Below, in pieces: positions 24,334 to 32,901 of a stretch of DNA of 64,000 nucleotides. The DNA comes from Bacillus pumilus (GTDB lineage: Bacteria > Bacillota > Bacilli > Bacillales > Bacillaceae), in assembly GCA_001938995.1 (NCBI GenBank), contig MKZN01000001.1:62001-126000 (forward strand). Direction: 5' to 3'. The translations under genes were made by a program, and so were the position numbers. Within the stretch, counting starts at the first letter, position 1. Each line of letters begins with the position of its first letter. The notes under the pieces were generated by a model. The model did no database searches, was not told the origin of the DNA, and was given only the letters and a program-made list of their open reading frames with translations.

Positions 24334-25197
24334 ATGAAAAAAATGATTGCGATTGACCTAGACGGCACACTCTTAAATACCAAAAGTGAAATTTCAGCAT
24401 CAAACCGGCAGGCACTCATTCGTGCAAAAGAAGCTGGCTATATTGTCACCATTTGTACGGGACGAGCCACTTTTGATGTAAAAGAACTTCTTGGTGACTT
24501 AGACATTCCCATTATTGCGGCAAACGGAGGGACAGTTCATACCGAAGGATATCAACTCTTCAGTAAATTCCCCCTGAACCAAGAAGCAGGGAAGCGTGCA
24601 GCAAGAGCGTTGGTAGAACGTCATATTTACTTTGAAGTCTATACGGATGATGCTCTTCTCTCCCCATTTGATGGAAAAGAGAAGCTGAAAGCGGAGTTTG
24701 ATGTCATCAAAAGTGCCAACCCAAATGAAGATCTCGCTCATTTATGGGAAGGGGCAATGACTCAGTTTAAGCAATTTGGCATCAAATCAGTAGATGATAT
24801 CCGCCAGATTTTCGATTCGAATGAAGCAACATATAAATTGCTCTGCTACTCATTTGATATGGGGAAATTACAAGAAGCACGTGATCTCCTCGCAGAAATG
24901 CCTGAACTGTCATTGACCTCCTCTGGAAAACATATCATTGAGGTACTGCCAAGAGAGTCAGGGAAAGGGCCTGCCCTTAAAAAACTCGCGGCTCATTACG
25001 GCGTAGATCGCTCCAACATTTATGCCATTGGTGACAGCCCAAATGATCTATCTATGTTTGATGAAGCGGGTCACAGAATTGCGATGGGAAATGCAGTCGA
25101 TGTGATTAAAGAAAAAAGCACATATATCACAAAAGGCAATCACGAAGATGGCGTGGCCTATTTCATTGATCAGCTTTTACAAACATCCATTTCATGA
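24334..25197 (+). CDS. ywtE: HAD-superfamily (Cof-type) phosphatase
   Basis: A cytoplasmic 287-residue Cof/type IIB sugar phosphatase. Motif I DLDGTLLNT (nucleophile Asp), motif II CTGRA, and motif III/IV with Lys in RESGKGPALK and GDSPNDLSMFDEAG. ATG 24334 is preceded by AAGGAGG; an in-frame ATG at 24313 is not. Members hydrolyse sugar phosphates or flavin and pyridoxal phosphates with broad specificity; B. subtilis YwtE acts on the FMN precursor ARPP. Position after tagT matches. A terminator shared with pgsS follows. Confidence 0.85.
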   Translation: MKKMIAIDLDGTLLNTKSEISASNRQALIRAKEAGYIVTICTGRATFDVKELLGDLDIPIIAANGGTVHTEGYQLFSKFPLNQEAGKRAARALVERHIYFEVYTDDALLSPFDGKEKLKAEFDVIKSANPNEDLAHLWEGAMTQFKQFGIKSVDDIRQIFDSNEATYKLLCYSFDMGKLQEARDLLAEMPELSLTSSGKHIIEVLPRESGKGPALKKLAAHYGVDRSNIYAIGDSPNDLSMFDEAGHRIAMGNAVDVIKEKSTYITKGNHEDGVAYFIDQLLQTSIS

Positions 25198-25232
25198 AAA
25201 AAAGACGCTCGTTTGATCCGTAGCGCCTAGAG

Positions 25233-25262
25233 AGTCCGAACCGAACGTTGGTCGGGCTTTTT
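25233..25262. terminator. Bidirectional terminator between ywtE and pgsS
   Basis: AGTCCGA-CC / GG-TCGGGCT imperfect stem with TTTTT on the plus strand, between the two converging stop codons. Confidence 0.7.
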
Positions 25263-25264
25263 CT

Positions 25265-26485
25265 TTATTTTATTCTTACAGCCGTCTCATACTTATCCTT
25301 CCAGTACGTACTCGTTTTCATATTGGTCATCGCTACACCTTTTGAGGCGGTCACATGAATAACTTGATTTGATCCTGCATAAATACCCGGAATCAATGAG
25401 GTTCCTTTCAAGAAGACAAGATCTCCCGGCTGAAGCTCCGATCGTTTCACAGGTGTCCCTGCCTTGACTTGTCCTGACGCATAGCGTGGCAGCTGAATGC
25501 CCATCGCTTGGTCATACACGTATTGTGTGAAACCAGCGGTATCAAAACCTGTTTTCGGGTTCGTCCCGCCTTTGACATAAGGTACCTCGCCAATATACGT
25601 TGCCGCCTTCGACACTACCGGGTTTTCTTGTGCTAACTTTAGACCCGTTAATCGTTTCGCACCTGTCCATTTTTCCTGCCAATATGCTTCAGACAAATAG
25701 GACATGGTCACACTTTCAGAACGGCTCGCATGAATAAAACGGTCACCCCCAACATACATGCCCACATGAGAAATCCCTTTTTTATAAGTGTTGCTAAAAA
25801 ACACAAAATCGCCGGGACGGATTTGGTTTAATGCCACTTTTTCTCCGACCGTCCATTGCTGTTCAGCATTTCTAGGTAAATAAATGCCCAGTGATTTTTC
25901 AAATAAATACTGTAAAAAGCCTGAACAATCGAAACCAACCTTTGGGTCTGCTGCCCCAAATACATAAGGAACACCTAAATATTTCATCGCCTCTTTGACT
26001 AGGTGATGATTAGAGAGTTGCTGCGAAGATGGCAATCTTTTGACCGCATAATACCGGTCTGTCCAATACTTACTTTGACTGACATCTGTTTTGACCACAC
26101 CTTGACTGAGCGTGATGTGGATCACCTGATGGTTCCCCGCATACAAAGCCACATGTGTCGGGATGTCTCTTGTTTCTTCAAGCTTACGAAAAAACACAAG
26201 GTCTCCAGGTTTTGCTTTTTCCCATGATACCTTTTCTCCAATCTGGTATTGATCGATGACTTTGCGCGGCAGATCAAATGATCCTGATTTCTTGAATACA
26301 TATTGAATGAATCCAGATGAATCAAAGCCCTTTTTCGGATCTGTCCCGCCTTTTTGATAAGGTGTGCCGATGAGCGTTTTGGCTTGTTCCAATGGTAACT
26401 TCGTTTGTGCAGAAACCTCTGATTGAGATAAGCACATTAATCCTATCAACGTACATCCTCCAATCAACATACCTTTCCATTTCAT
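25265..26485 (-). CDS. pgsS: Poly-gamma-glutamate hydrolase with three NlpC/P60 domains (PgsS/YwtD)
   Basis: A secreted DL-endopeptidase that cuts poly-gamma-glutamate. 406 residues: signal peptide (cleavage near SEVSA-QT, residue 26) and three NlpC/P60 repeats. Only the middle repeat has the catalytic Cys (Cys187 in GFDCSGF, with His240 in GISHVG). In repeats 1 and 3 the Cys position is Ser56 (GFDSSGF) and Thr316 (GFDTAGF), the same layout as B. subtilis YwtD. ATG 26485 has AGGAAGGGGGAAG upstream. Same strand as pgsBCAE but separated by a terminator. Confidence 0.9.
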   Translation of the reverse strand: MKWKGMLIGGCTLIGLMCLSQSEVSAQTKLPLEQAKTLIGTPYQKGGTDPKKGFDSSGFIQYVFKKSGSFDLPRKVIDQYQIGEKVSWEKAKPGDLVFFRKLEETRDIPTHVALYAGNHQVIHITLSQGVVKTDVSQSKYWTDRYYAVKRLPSSQQLSNHHLVKEAMKYLGVPYVFGAADPKVGFDCSGFLQYLFEKSLGIYLPRNAEQQWTVGEKVALNQIRPGDFVFFSNTYKKGISHVGMYVGGDRFIHASRSESVTMSYLSEAYWQEKWTGAKRLTGLKLAQENPVVSKAATYIGEVPYVKGGTNPKTGFDTAGFTQYVYDQAMGIQLPRYASGQVKAGTPVKRSELQPGDLVFLKGTSLIPGIYAGSNQVIHVTASKGVAMTNMKTSTYWKDKYETAVRIK

Positions 26486-26548
26486 ATCTTCTTCCCCCTT
26501 CCTTTTATCATTTCGTCATGATCGCTTTTATATGAAGGTTTTCTCCAA

Positions 26549-26575
26549 CAAAAAAGAGCACGCCCATGCGTACTC
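26549..26575 (-). terminator. Terminator of pgsBCAE
   Basis: GAGTACGC and GCGTGCTC pair around four bases (minus strand), followed by six or seven T; 13 bases after the pgsE stop. Confidence 0.85.
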
Positions 26576-26587
26576 CGCTTGACTCTA

Positions 26588-26758
26588 TTATTTACTTTCT
26601 TCCACTTTAGACTGTTTTTGCTTCTCGATTTTCTGCATTTCGACTGAGATCTTTTGTTTCTCTTGATCGGTGAGACTATCACTAAATTTAAAAGCAGACA
26701 TAAAGACAAATACTAAAATTAACGCAACAAACGGCCAGCTTGCTTTTAGGAATTTCAT
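26588..26758 (-). CDS. pgsE: Small membrane protein of the poly-gamma-glutamate operon (PgsE/YwtC)
   Basis: A 56-residue protein read directly from the sequence: MKFLKASWPFVALILVFVF starts a single transmembrane helix (about 8-22), followed by FKFSDSLTDQEKQKI and a charged Glu/Lys-rich tail. Its ATG overlaps the pgsA stop (ATGA). Length, position and the SAFKF..LTDQEKQKI segment match B. subtilis PgsE, which supports polymer production. It is short enough to be lost in routine gene calling. Confidence 0.85.
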   Translation of the reverse strand: MKFLKASWPFVALILVFVFMSAFKFSDSLTDQEKQKISVEMQKIEKQKQSKVEESK

Positions 26759-27924
26759 TTGGTTTTCTTCGCCTCGTTTTCTTTTAATGTTTGAATTTTA
26801 TCGGTATGATCAACTTCAAAGAAAATGTGTCCGTCTTTTTCTTTCCAATCTGCATTCGTACCATTGGTCAACTGACGGATAATAGACTTAGATTCAAGTG
26901 ACCCAGCCTTGACTGGAGCAGGCGTTGCTTCCTTGATATACATTGGGACGACTTCAAATGTTGCTTTTCCGTCTTGATTCAGATGGTACTGAACAAGCGC
27001 AGAATCACGAGTTCTTGACCAGCCCTGATCAAAAATAAAGTTCCCTAAGCTATAGAAGATCGCCGTTCCATTGTAGACTTCCATCGGCTCTAGCACGTGC
27101 GGGTGAGCACCGATAATAATATCAGCACCAGCCTTTGACATCGCTCTTGCCAATTCTCTTTGTCTATCGTTCACTCCATTGTTGTACTCCTGTCCCCAGT
27201 GGGCATGTACCACAACGATATCTGCTTGTTCAGCTGCTTCGGAAATCATTGGAATAAAGATGGATGGATCTGCTGGCAGAATCCCTGCTTGGCGATTCGT
27301 CGCTTTAAAGCCTTTCCCGTACACATCTGTAAATCCAAGTGTGGCTATTTTCACTCCGTTGACCTCTTTGTACGAAATGTTTTGTTTCGCATCTTGGAGG
27401 TTACGACCTGCCCCTGTATAATCCATGTCAGCTTTTGAAAAAGCATTGATTGTGTTGTTCAATCCTTTTTCACCATAGTCTGCTGCATGGTTATTCGCAA
27501 AGTTTACAACAGAGAAATTCATATCCTTTAAAGCTTGGATAGACTCTTCGTCTGTTTTCAAATGAATATTCTTTTGCGTTGCCTGTTCTTTATCTGTTGC
27601 AACTGGATGCTCGAAGTTACCAGTTATATAGTCAGATACGTCAAAGTATGGTTTGGCATAGCGAAAGAGATGCTGTTTTCCGTAGTGATCGGTTACTTTC
27701 TCTACATTTCTTCCAAACATAATGTCACCGACAAACGATGCGGTCAAAATATGATCTGGATTCTTTTGTACAGTTGGCATTTGTGCTTTCCCGATCAGTG
27801 TAAATAAAAATGTACAAGCTATGACGATCGGTAAAGCAATCAGTACATGTTTATTTGTCTTCTTCTTTTGACTCTTTGTGATTTTCAGCAGCTTTTCCTG
27901 AAAGCTCAATTTTTTATTCATCAT
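26755..27924 (-). CDS. pgsA: Poly-gamma-glutamate synthase/export subunit PgsA (CapA family)
   Basis: A 389-residue membrane-anchored CapA-type protein of the metallophosphatase fold: a basic N-terminus (KITKSQKKKTNKH), one transmembrane helix, then an extracellular domain with SFVGDIMFGRNVEK, NFANNHAADYG, HWGQEYNN, GAHPHVLEPMEVYNG and YSLGNFIFDQGW. It is needed for polymer synthesis and removal from the cell. ATG 27924 or the adjacent ATG 27921 follows AAGGTG; the upstream ATG 27933 is less likely. Third gene of pgsBCAE. Confidence 0.92.
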   Translation of the reverse strand: MMNKKLSFQEKLLKITKSQKKKTNKHVLIALPIVIACTFLFTLIGKAQMPTVQKNPDHILTASFVGDIMFGRNVEKVTDHYGKQHLFRYAKPYFDVSDYITGNFEHPVATDKEQATQKNIHLKTDEESIQALKDMNFSVVNFANNHAADYGEKGLNNTINAFSKADMDYTGAGRNLQDAKQNISYKEVNGVKIATLGFTDVYGKGFKATNRQAGILPADPSIFIPMISEAAEQADIVVVHAHWGQEYNNGVNDRQRELARAMSKAGADIIIGAHPHVLEPMEVYNGTAIFYSLGNFIFDQGWSRTRDSALVQYHLNQDGKATFEVVPMYIKEATPAPVKAGSLESKSIIRQLTNGTNADWKEKDGHIFFEVDHTDKIQTLKENEAKKTK

Positions 27925-27939
27925 TGGACACACCTTATC

Positions 27940-28389
27940 TTAAAATAGATAGTAAACATACATGATGGCAAATGTTGCACCACTTAGAAGTAATGTACTT
28001 CCAAGGGTAATGGTCAGACCTTGCTTTTGAATCGTGTTGGCAATCAACCCAGGTACGATGATCCCGATTCCACGGAACTCTGCTATTTCAAATGGAACAA
28101 CTGGATAGAAGAAATCAAATATGAGCTTTAAGGCGATCCCAGTAATAAGCATCGCAGCAAATTTTCTGCGTCCGTATAAAATCATAAATTTTGATAAACC
28201 AAAGCGAACAATGACATACGTCAGTAAGCTCACAGATAAAACGACTAAAATAAAGACTGGCTGGTTAAATACAAGCGCGAGATAGCCCGGAACTACCAAT
28301 CCAGCTGGTACGATTCCTGTTTTTTCTGCAAAGATTAAACTAAGTAGAACACCTAAAATTAACGAGATATAAAGATCTGATCCGAACAT
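27940..28389 (-). CDS. pgsC: Poly-gamma-glutamate synthase membrane subunit PgsC (CapC)
   Basis: A 149-residue integral membrane protein with about five helices, the same length as B. subtilis PgsC. It begins MFGSDLYISLILGVLLSL and contains GIVPAGLVVPGYLALVF. With PgsB it forms the membrane synthase core. ATG 28389 follows AGGAGG; 15 bases separate it from pgsB and 15 from pgsA. Confidence 0.93.
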   Translation of the reverse strand: MFGSDLYISLILGVLLSLIFAEKTGIVPAGLVVPGYLALVFNQPVFILVVLSVSLLTYVIVRFGLSKFMILYGRRKFAAMLITGIALKLIFDFFYPVVPFEIAEFRGIGIIVPGLIANTIQKQGLTITLGSTLLLSGATFAIMYVYYLF

Positions 28390-28404
28390 TTTCTATATTT
28401 CCTC

Positions 28405-29586
28405 CTAGCTGACAAGCTGCTTAATTTTGTATTCTTGAATTTTTTCGATTAACGGTTCAGCGGCGCCATGAATATTACCGACTCCATAAACCACTCGATT
28501 ATGAAGCTTTTTCTCAAGCATGTTCATAATTTGTTCTGTAGATTGATATTCAAGGTTGTGTAAGTGGTCAGCCGGAATTTTGCCTTCTTCATATGCCTTC
28601 ACAATTGGATCAGTCGTTTCACCAATTAAGACAAGATCACTTGCTTCAATATAAGGAAGAACATCTTCCGCGAACTGGATTGTTCTATCTACACGATCTG
28701 CACGGCAGTTCATGATAATAATCGGCTCATCTGTTGGATACCCGATTTCCTTCACACGCTTCCAAATATTCAATGTAGATGAAGCATCATTTGCCGCAAA
28801 TCCATTGACAAAGTGTCCAGGGGTTTTGGCGTCCATTAATGGAAGAATTCTCATCGCTCCTGGATCAGGTGGCGCATTTAACATTCCTTTGAATGCCGTA
28901 TCTTCATCAATTCCTAATGCTTGAGCAACACCAAGTGCAAGCGAAGCATTATCAGGGAAAACCATGTACTCAAATTTCCGTAAATACTCATCGGTAATCT
29001 TGGAATTATCTGCAACAATGACTTCAGTGTTGCGTTTTTTCGCAATCTCTTTAAAGAAATCCGTATATTCACTATCCGTAATAACCAAGTGTCCATTGTA
29101 AGGAATTGTGGCTGTAAAAGCTTCTGCTATTTCATCAAGTGTCGGTCCCATTACATCCATATGATCTTCAAGAACGTTTACGATCACGCCAATATTCGCT
29201 TGAAGTAACTCTTCCTGAAAGATAATTTGGTAATCAGGATTCACCGCCATACATTCACTAACAATGGCATTTGCTCCTCTTTCTACAGTTTCTCTCATGA
29301 CTTCCTTCTGCTCACCGATATTCGGCCCTTGCGGCTTCCTTTTAATCGGCTTCTCTTCTGGCGTATCCCAATAAATCATTCTTGCATCCGTTCCCGTTGT
29401 TTTGCCGACAGTTTTATAACCTGCCTCCATTAAGATACCGGTTGTCAATCTAGTCACGGTAGACTTACCGCGAATACCATTGATATTGACCCGCACCGGC
29501 AGGGCATCGATATTTTTCTGATGACGCTTCTTTTCAATAAAGCCAATCCCCAACATGATGACACAGGCTATAACGATTAACCACAT
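28405..29586 (-). CDS. pgsB: Poly-gamma-glutamate synthase ligase PgsB (CapB)
   Basis: The ATP-dependent amide ligase that extends poly-gamma-glutamate, related to Mur ligases. 393 residues as in B. subtilis. An N-terminal membrane helix (about 2-18), P-loop GIRGKSTVTRLTTG, the CMAVNP segment, NVLEDHMDVMGPTLDE and IIMNCRADRVDRT are typical. ATG 29586 has AAGGAG 12 bases upstream. First gene of pgsBCAE; its leader holds a terminator-like hairpin at 29764-29783. In B. subtilis the operon is driven by DegU and SwrA; no such sites were identified here. Confidence 0.93.
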   Translation of the reverse strand: MWLIVIACVIMLGIGFIEKKRHQKNIDALPVRVNINGIRGKSTVTRLTTGILMEAGYKTVGKTTGTDARMIYWDTPEEKPIKRKPQGPNIGEQKEVMRETVERGANAIVSECMAVNPDYQIIFQEELLQANIGVIVNVLEDHMDVMGPTLDEIAEAFTATIPYNGHLVITDSEYTDFFKEIAKKRNTEVIVADNSKITDEYLRKFEYMVFPDNASLALGVAQALGIDEDTAFKGMLNAPPDPGAMRILPLMDAKTPGHFVNGFAANDASSTLNIWKRVKEIGYPTDEPIIIMNCRADRVDRTIQFAEDVLPYIEASDLVLIGETTDPIVKAYEEGKIPADHLHNLEYQSTEQIMNMLEKKLHNRVVYGVGNIHGAAEPLIEKIQEYKIKQLVS

Positions 29587-29763
29587 CGCTATCTACATCT
29601 CCTTTTTTTATGAGTGTGATATGTAAATTCAATCATCAGTATATCTGTTCAGCATAAAATCACAATCGGTATTATGTAACATAATCTTTCACTCCGTCAT
29701 ATGCCAAATTCCTCTAATCAGGAGGCGTATGTGCCTAGCTGTTTCTTAAATGAAAAGGTCAAA

Positions 29764-29783
29764 AGGCGGACATAATACCGCCT
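29764..29783 (-). promoter_or_regulatory. Terminator-like hairpin in the pgsB leader
   Basis: AGGCGG / CCGCCT with an 8-base loop, followed on the minus strand by TTTTGACCTTTT. It lies about 180 bases upstream of pgsB with no gene in between on that strand, so it may be an attenuator. The rest of the 745-base gap (29587-30332) is AT-rich; apart from this, a cre-like box and the promoter below, nothing was recognised. Confidence 0.45.
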
Positions 29784-29803
29784 CCATTTCTCACCCCCAC
29801 AAG

Positions 29804-29817
29804 AGAAAGCGTTACCA
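29804..29817. promoter_or_regulatory. cre-like box upstream of pgsB
   Basis: AGAAAGCGTTACCA differs from the cre consensus only at the first base. Position about 220 bases before pgsB. A tentative link to carbon control of polymer synthesis. Confidence 0.35.
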
Positions 29818-30271
29818 TTAATTACTGAAAAATCTTCTGTCCTTTTCTCCCTAAATTTTCCGACAATTTTTAAGATGTATTTCGAATCAATGTTTTAACA
29901 CCTTATCCCTCCTGCAATATCAGTCATACCAACGCTTTAACGGAATAGTGCGTGTTTTGGAATGGTTTTGCTTTTTAAATGAACCGGTTAGAAAGTCATC
30001 ATGATCGACGAGAATGCTCCATGCTGACCTATGACAAATGTCACCTCTAAGGAAATCAAGTTATATGCTTATTTTCAGGTCACGAAAAAGTGGAATAAAA
30101 TGTCAATGTTTGATCACTTCGATTCACCTCCACTTTACGATATTCGCTTCTTATGACCTAAAAAATGAAATAATCATCATGTGTTGTTATTAACATTCAT
30201 CATTTCTTAACATTTTTAATATGATTTTAGCTGAATGTTGTCGAGGTATGTCACCGTTTCACTGGAACTGA

Positions 30272-30301
30272 CGAATAAAATCAGCTCATAGGCTTACACT
30301 A
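30272..30301 (+). promoter_or_regulatory. Sigma-G-like promoter of the second ger operon
   Basis: CGAATA (30272-30277), 17 bases, TACACTA (30295-30301), with the start codon 31 bases further, the same geometry as before gerBA. Confidence 0.5.
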
Positions 30302-30332
30302 TGGTTAAAATTTCTACGAGAGGAGGCTAAAG

Positions 30333-31814
30333 ATGCCAAACACAAATGAGCAAACCCGTTTGCACTTTTTATCAGGCAGCTTTGAGGAAAAGATTCAGAT
30401 TCTAAAAAAAACCTTTCAACAAAGTGGAGATTTTGAATACAGAGAGTTAATAGTCAATGAAACGAAGTCTGTGATGTTCTTTATTAAAACGAGAATTGAT
30501 GAAGGCAAGCTGAACGATTTTATTATCGGTCATTTATTAGGTCCCCCTGGAAAGCAAGACTACACGAAATCACTTAGTACACTTGAAACGGGCGATTTGA
30601 CGCTCATTACTGACAGTATTATTGCAGGGAGCATTGCCTTTCTTGATGAAAAATCATCACAATTCAAACTGTTTTCCGTCGGACAGCCACCACTTCGATC
30701 TATTTCCGAACCCTCCTCTGAGAACATTATTGCGGGTGCACATGATGGATTCGTTGAGAGTTTAGATACCAACATCTTTTTATTACGTTCCCACTTAAAT
30801 GATCGAAAACTCGCTGTGCAATATCATCAAGTCGGTACAAAATCAGAAACCAAAATCGCCATTGTGTATATCACTGATATTGCGAACAAAGAAAATGTAC
30901 AAGAAGTGACGAAACGGATTACCTCAATAAAAGTGGACACACTGATCAGTCCGGGTTCCATTGTAGAAGCCATAGAGGACAATTCTTATTCCATTTTCCC
31001 TCAGCTGATTGATACTGAGCGTCCCGATAAGGTCAGATCGGCGATTCTTGAAGGAAGAATTGCGGTATTTATGGACGGTAGTCCCATGGCCATCGTGTTG
31101 CCAGTCACGTTCTTTAGCTTCTTTCAATCGCCAGATGATTATAATAGCCGCTGGATTCCTGCAACATTTATTCGAATGCTCCGCTTTCTCGCGTGTATTA
31201 TCGCTGTCATTTTGCCCTCTTTTTATATTGCAGTCATTGGTTTTCATTATGAGGTCGTTCCAGATGAATTAGCCACAACGATGAAAAATTCGATCATCGG
31301 CATCCCTTTCCCTCCTTTAATAGAAGCCATGCTGATGGAAATCACCATTGAACTTATACGGGAAGCCGGGATACGTCTGCCAAGACCAATTGGGCAAACC
31401 ATTGGTATTGTGGGTGGTTTGGTCATTGGAGATGCCGTCGTACAAGCAGGACTCATTTCAAACGTCCTTGTCATCGTGGTCGCCGTGACAGCCGTTGCTT
31501 CCTTTGTGCTCCCATCCTTTGAAATGACGGCAACCATTCGAATGCTGCGTTTCCCGCTGATGTTCATGGCCTCCATGTTTGGATTTATCGGTATTTCATT
31601 TGGTTTGTCCTTCATTTTGATGAATTTATGCCGTCTGGAGTCTTTAGGGGTTCCATACTTATCACCTGTTGCACCATTTAACTGGCAAGATCTAAAAGAT
31701 ACGGTCATTCGCTTACCTATGTCGATGTATAAAAAGCGCCCTGTTTACTTAAAACCACAAAAGAAAGAACAAATTGATCAGTTGAGGGGGTGGAAAAATA
31801 AAGATGAAAAATAA
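30333..31814 (+). CDS. Spore germination receptor A subunit (second GerA-type operon)
   Basis: 493 residues, GerA/GerBA/GerKA family: a soluble N-terminal region, the conserved SIFPQLIDTERPDKVRSAILEG segment, then membrane helices with GIPFPPLIEAMLM and REAGIRLPRPIGQTIG. AGAGGAGG lies upstream of ATG 30333. It is clearly diverged from the A subunit at 15958, especially in the first 200 residues, so it should answer to a different germinant. It overlaps the B gene by 11 bases. The paralogue name cannot be fixed from sequence alone. Confidence 0.87.
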   Translation: MPNTNEQTRLHFLSGSFEEKIQILKKTFQQSGDFEYRELIVNETKSVMFFIKTRIDEGKLNDFIIGHLLGPPGKQDYTKSLSTLETGDLTLITDSIIAGSIAFLDEKSSQFKLFSVGQPPLRSISEPSSENIIAGAHDGFVESLDTNIFLLRSHLNDRKLAVQYHQVGTKSETKIAIVYITDIANKENVQEVTKRITSIKVDTLISPGSIVEAIEDNSYSIFPQLIDTERPDKVRSAILEGRIAVFMDGSPMAIVLPVTFFSFFQSPDDYNSRWIPATFIRMLRFLACIIAVILPSFYIAVIGFHYEVVPDELATTMKNSIIGIPFPPLIEAMLMEITIELIREAGIRLPRPIGQTIGIVGGLVIGDAVVQAGLISNVLVIVVAVTAVASFVLPSFEMTATIRMLRFPLMFMASMFGFIGISFGLSFILMNLCRLESLGVPYLSPVAPFNWQDLKDTVIRLPMSMYKKRPVYLKPQKKEQIDQLRGWKNKDEK

Positions 31815-32901
31815 AATATCTTCATCTCAAGCTGTCTTTTTCCTCATCCAATCTCAAATTGGTGTCGGTGTTCTAGCCCTCCCTCATTTATTGATGAAAG
31901 ACATGGGACACGATGGTTGGATGGCGATTATCTTAGCCTGTTTTTTTATCCAGTTCATCAATACGATCTTTATTTATATCATCTATAAATATCCTGATAC
32001 CTCGTTTTTCCAAGCGTTAATTGACGTTTTTGGTAAAAAGATTGGAAAGACATTGGTGGCGCTTTATACAGTATACTTTGCCTCGGTTTGTATTGTGGTT
32101 TTGTCCATTTTCACAAGAATTCTAGGCATTTGGGTGCTGCCGCTTACACCAAACTGGGTCATTAATTTATTAATGATCCTCTCTGTCATTTATATTGCAA
32201 AAGAGAAGATCACAGCCATTGTCAGGTTCAATTTTATATTGACTCCCTTCTTACTGATACTGTCTCTTCTCATGTTCTATTCGTTAAAAGGAAGTAATGT
32301 AGACTACCTCTTGCCTTTATTCCAAACAGATATCTCTCAGTTTCAAGTTGGTTTAAAAGACGTTGTTCTCTCCATGAATGGTTTTGAGATGATCCTGATC
32401 ATCTCTCCTTATATGAAAGGCAACATCAAGAATCGGTATAAGGTGATGACGATTTCTAATATATGTACGACGCTTTACTACCTATTTATTACATTGATTT
32501 GTTTTATGTTTTTTAGTCCGATTGAGCTTAAAGTGATTCCGCACCCGGTTCTTTACCTATTAAAAACCATTTCTTTCGGAATCATCGAACGAACTGATTT
32601 GATTTTTCTTAGTTTTTGGGTGTTTGTCATTTTTGCAACATTAAGTAACTATCTTTACTTTTGTGCCAATGGCATCTCCACCCTACTAAAGAAAAAAGAA
32701 CATAAAATTCACGTCTATTCTTTTGCCATCTTGATCTTTACCGCTAGTTGCTTTCTTGCTCACGATAACTTTAGAATTCAACGCTTTAATGAATTTACAA
32801 CAATCGCCCAATATTCTTTTATCTATACGCTTCCCGTTTTAATGGCGATCATCATATTCATCAAACAACGTAAAAAGAAGGTGAAATCACATGCGTCATA
32901 A
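31804..32901 (+). CDS. Spore germination receptor B subunit (second operon)
   Basis: A 365-residue GerAB-family, APC-type membrane protein with about ten helices, starting SSSQAVFFLIQSQIGVGVLA. ATG 31804 follows GAGGGGGTGG and overlaps the A gene by 11 bases; its 3' end overlaps the C gene by 11 bases, a tightly coupled receptor operon. It lacks the TMIGAGILTIPR wording of GerBB, consistent with a separate subfamily. Confidence 0.87.
   Translation: MKNKISSSQAVFFLIQSQIGVGVLALPHLLMKDMGHDGWMAIILACFFIQFINTIFIYIIYKYPDTSFFQALIDVFGKKIGKTLVALYTVYFASVCIVVLSIFTRILGIWVLPLTPNWVINLLMILSVIYIAKEKITAIVRFNFILTPFLLILSLLMFYSLKGSNVDYLLPLFQTDISQFQVGLKDVVLSMNGFEMILIISPYMKGNIKNRYKVMTISNICTTLYYLFITLICFMFFSPIELKVIPHPVLYLLKTISFGIIERTDLIFLSFWVFVIFATLSNYLYFCANGISTLLKKKEHKIHVYSFAILIFTASCFLAHDNFRIQRFNEFTTIAQYSFIYTLPVLMAIIIFIKQRKKKVKSHAS

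Noticed and set aside
26482-26709. 75-codon minus-strand frame between pgsS and pgsE
   Set aside because: Out of frame with the well-supported pgsE and spans its terminator; strongly basic product typical of shadow frames.
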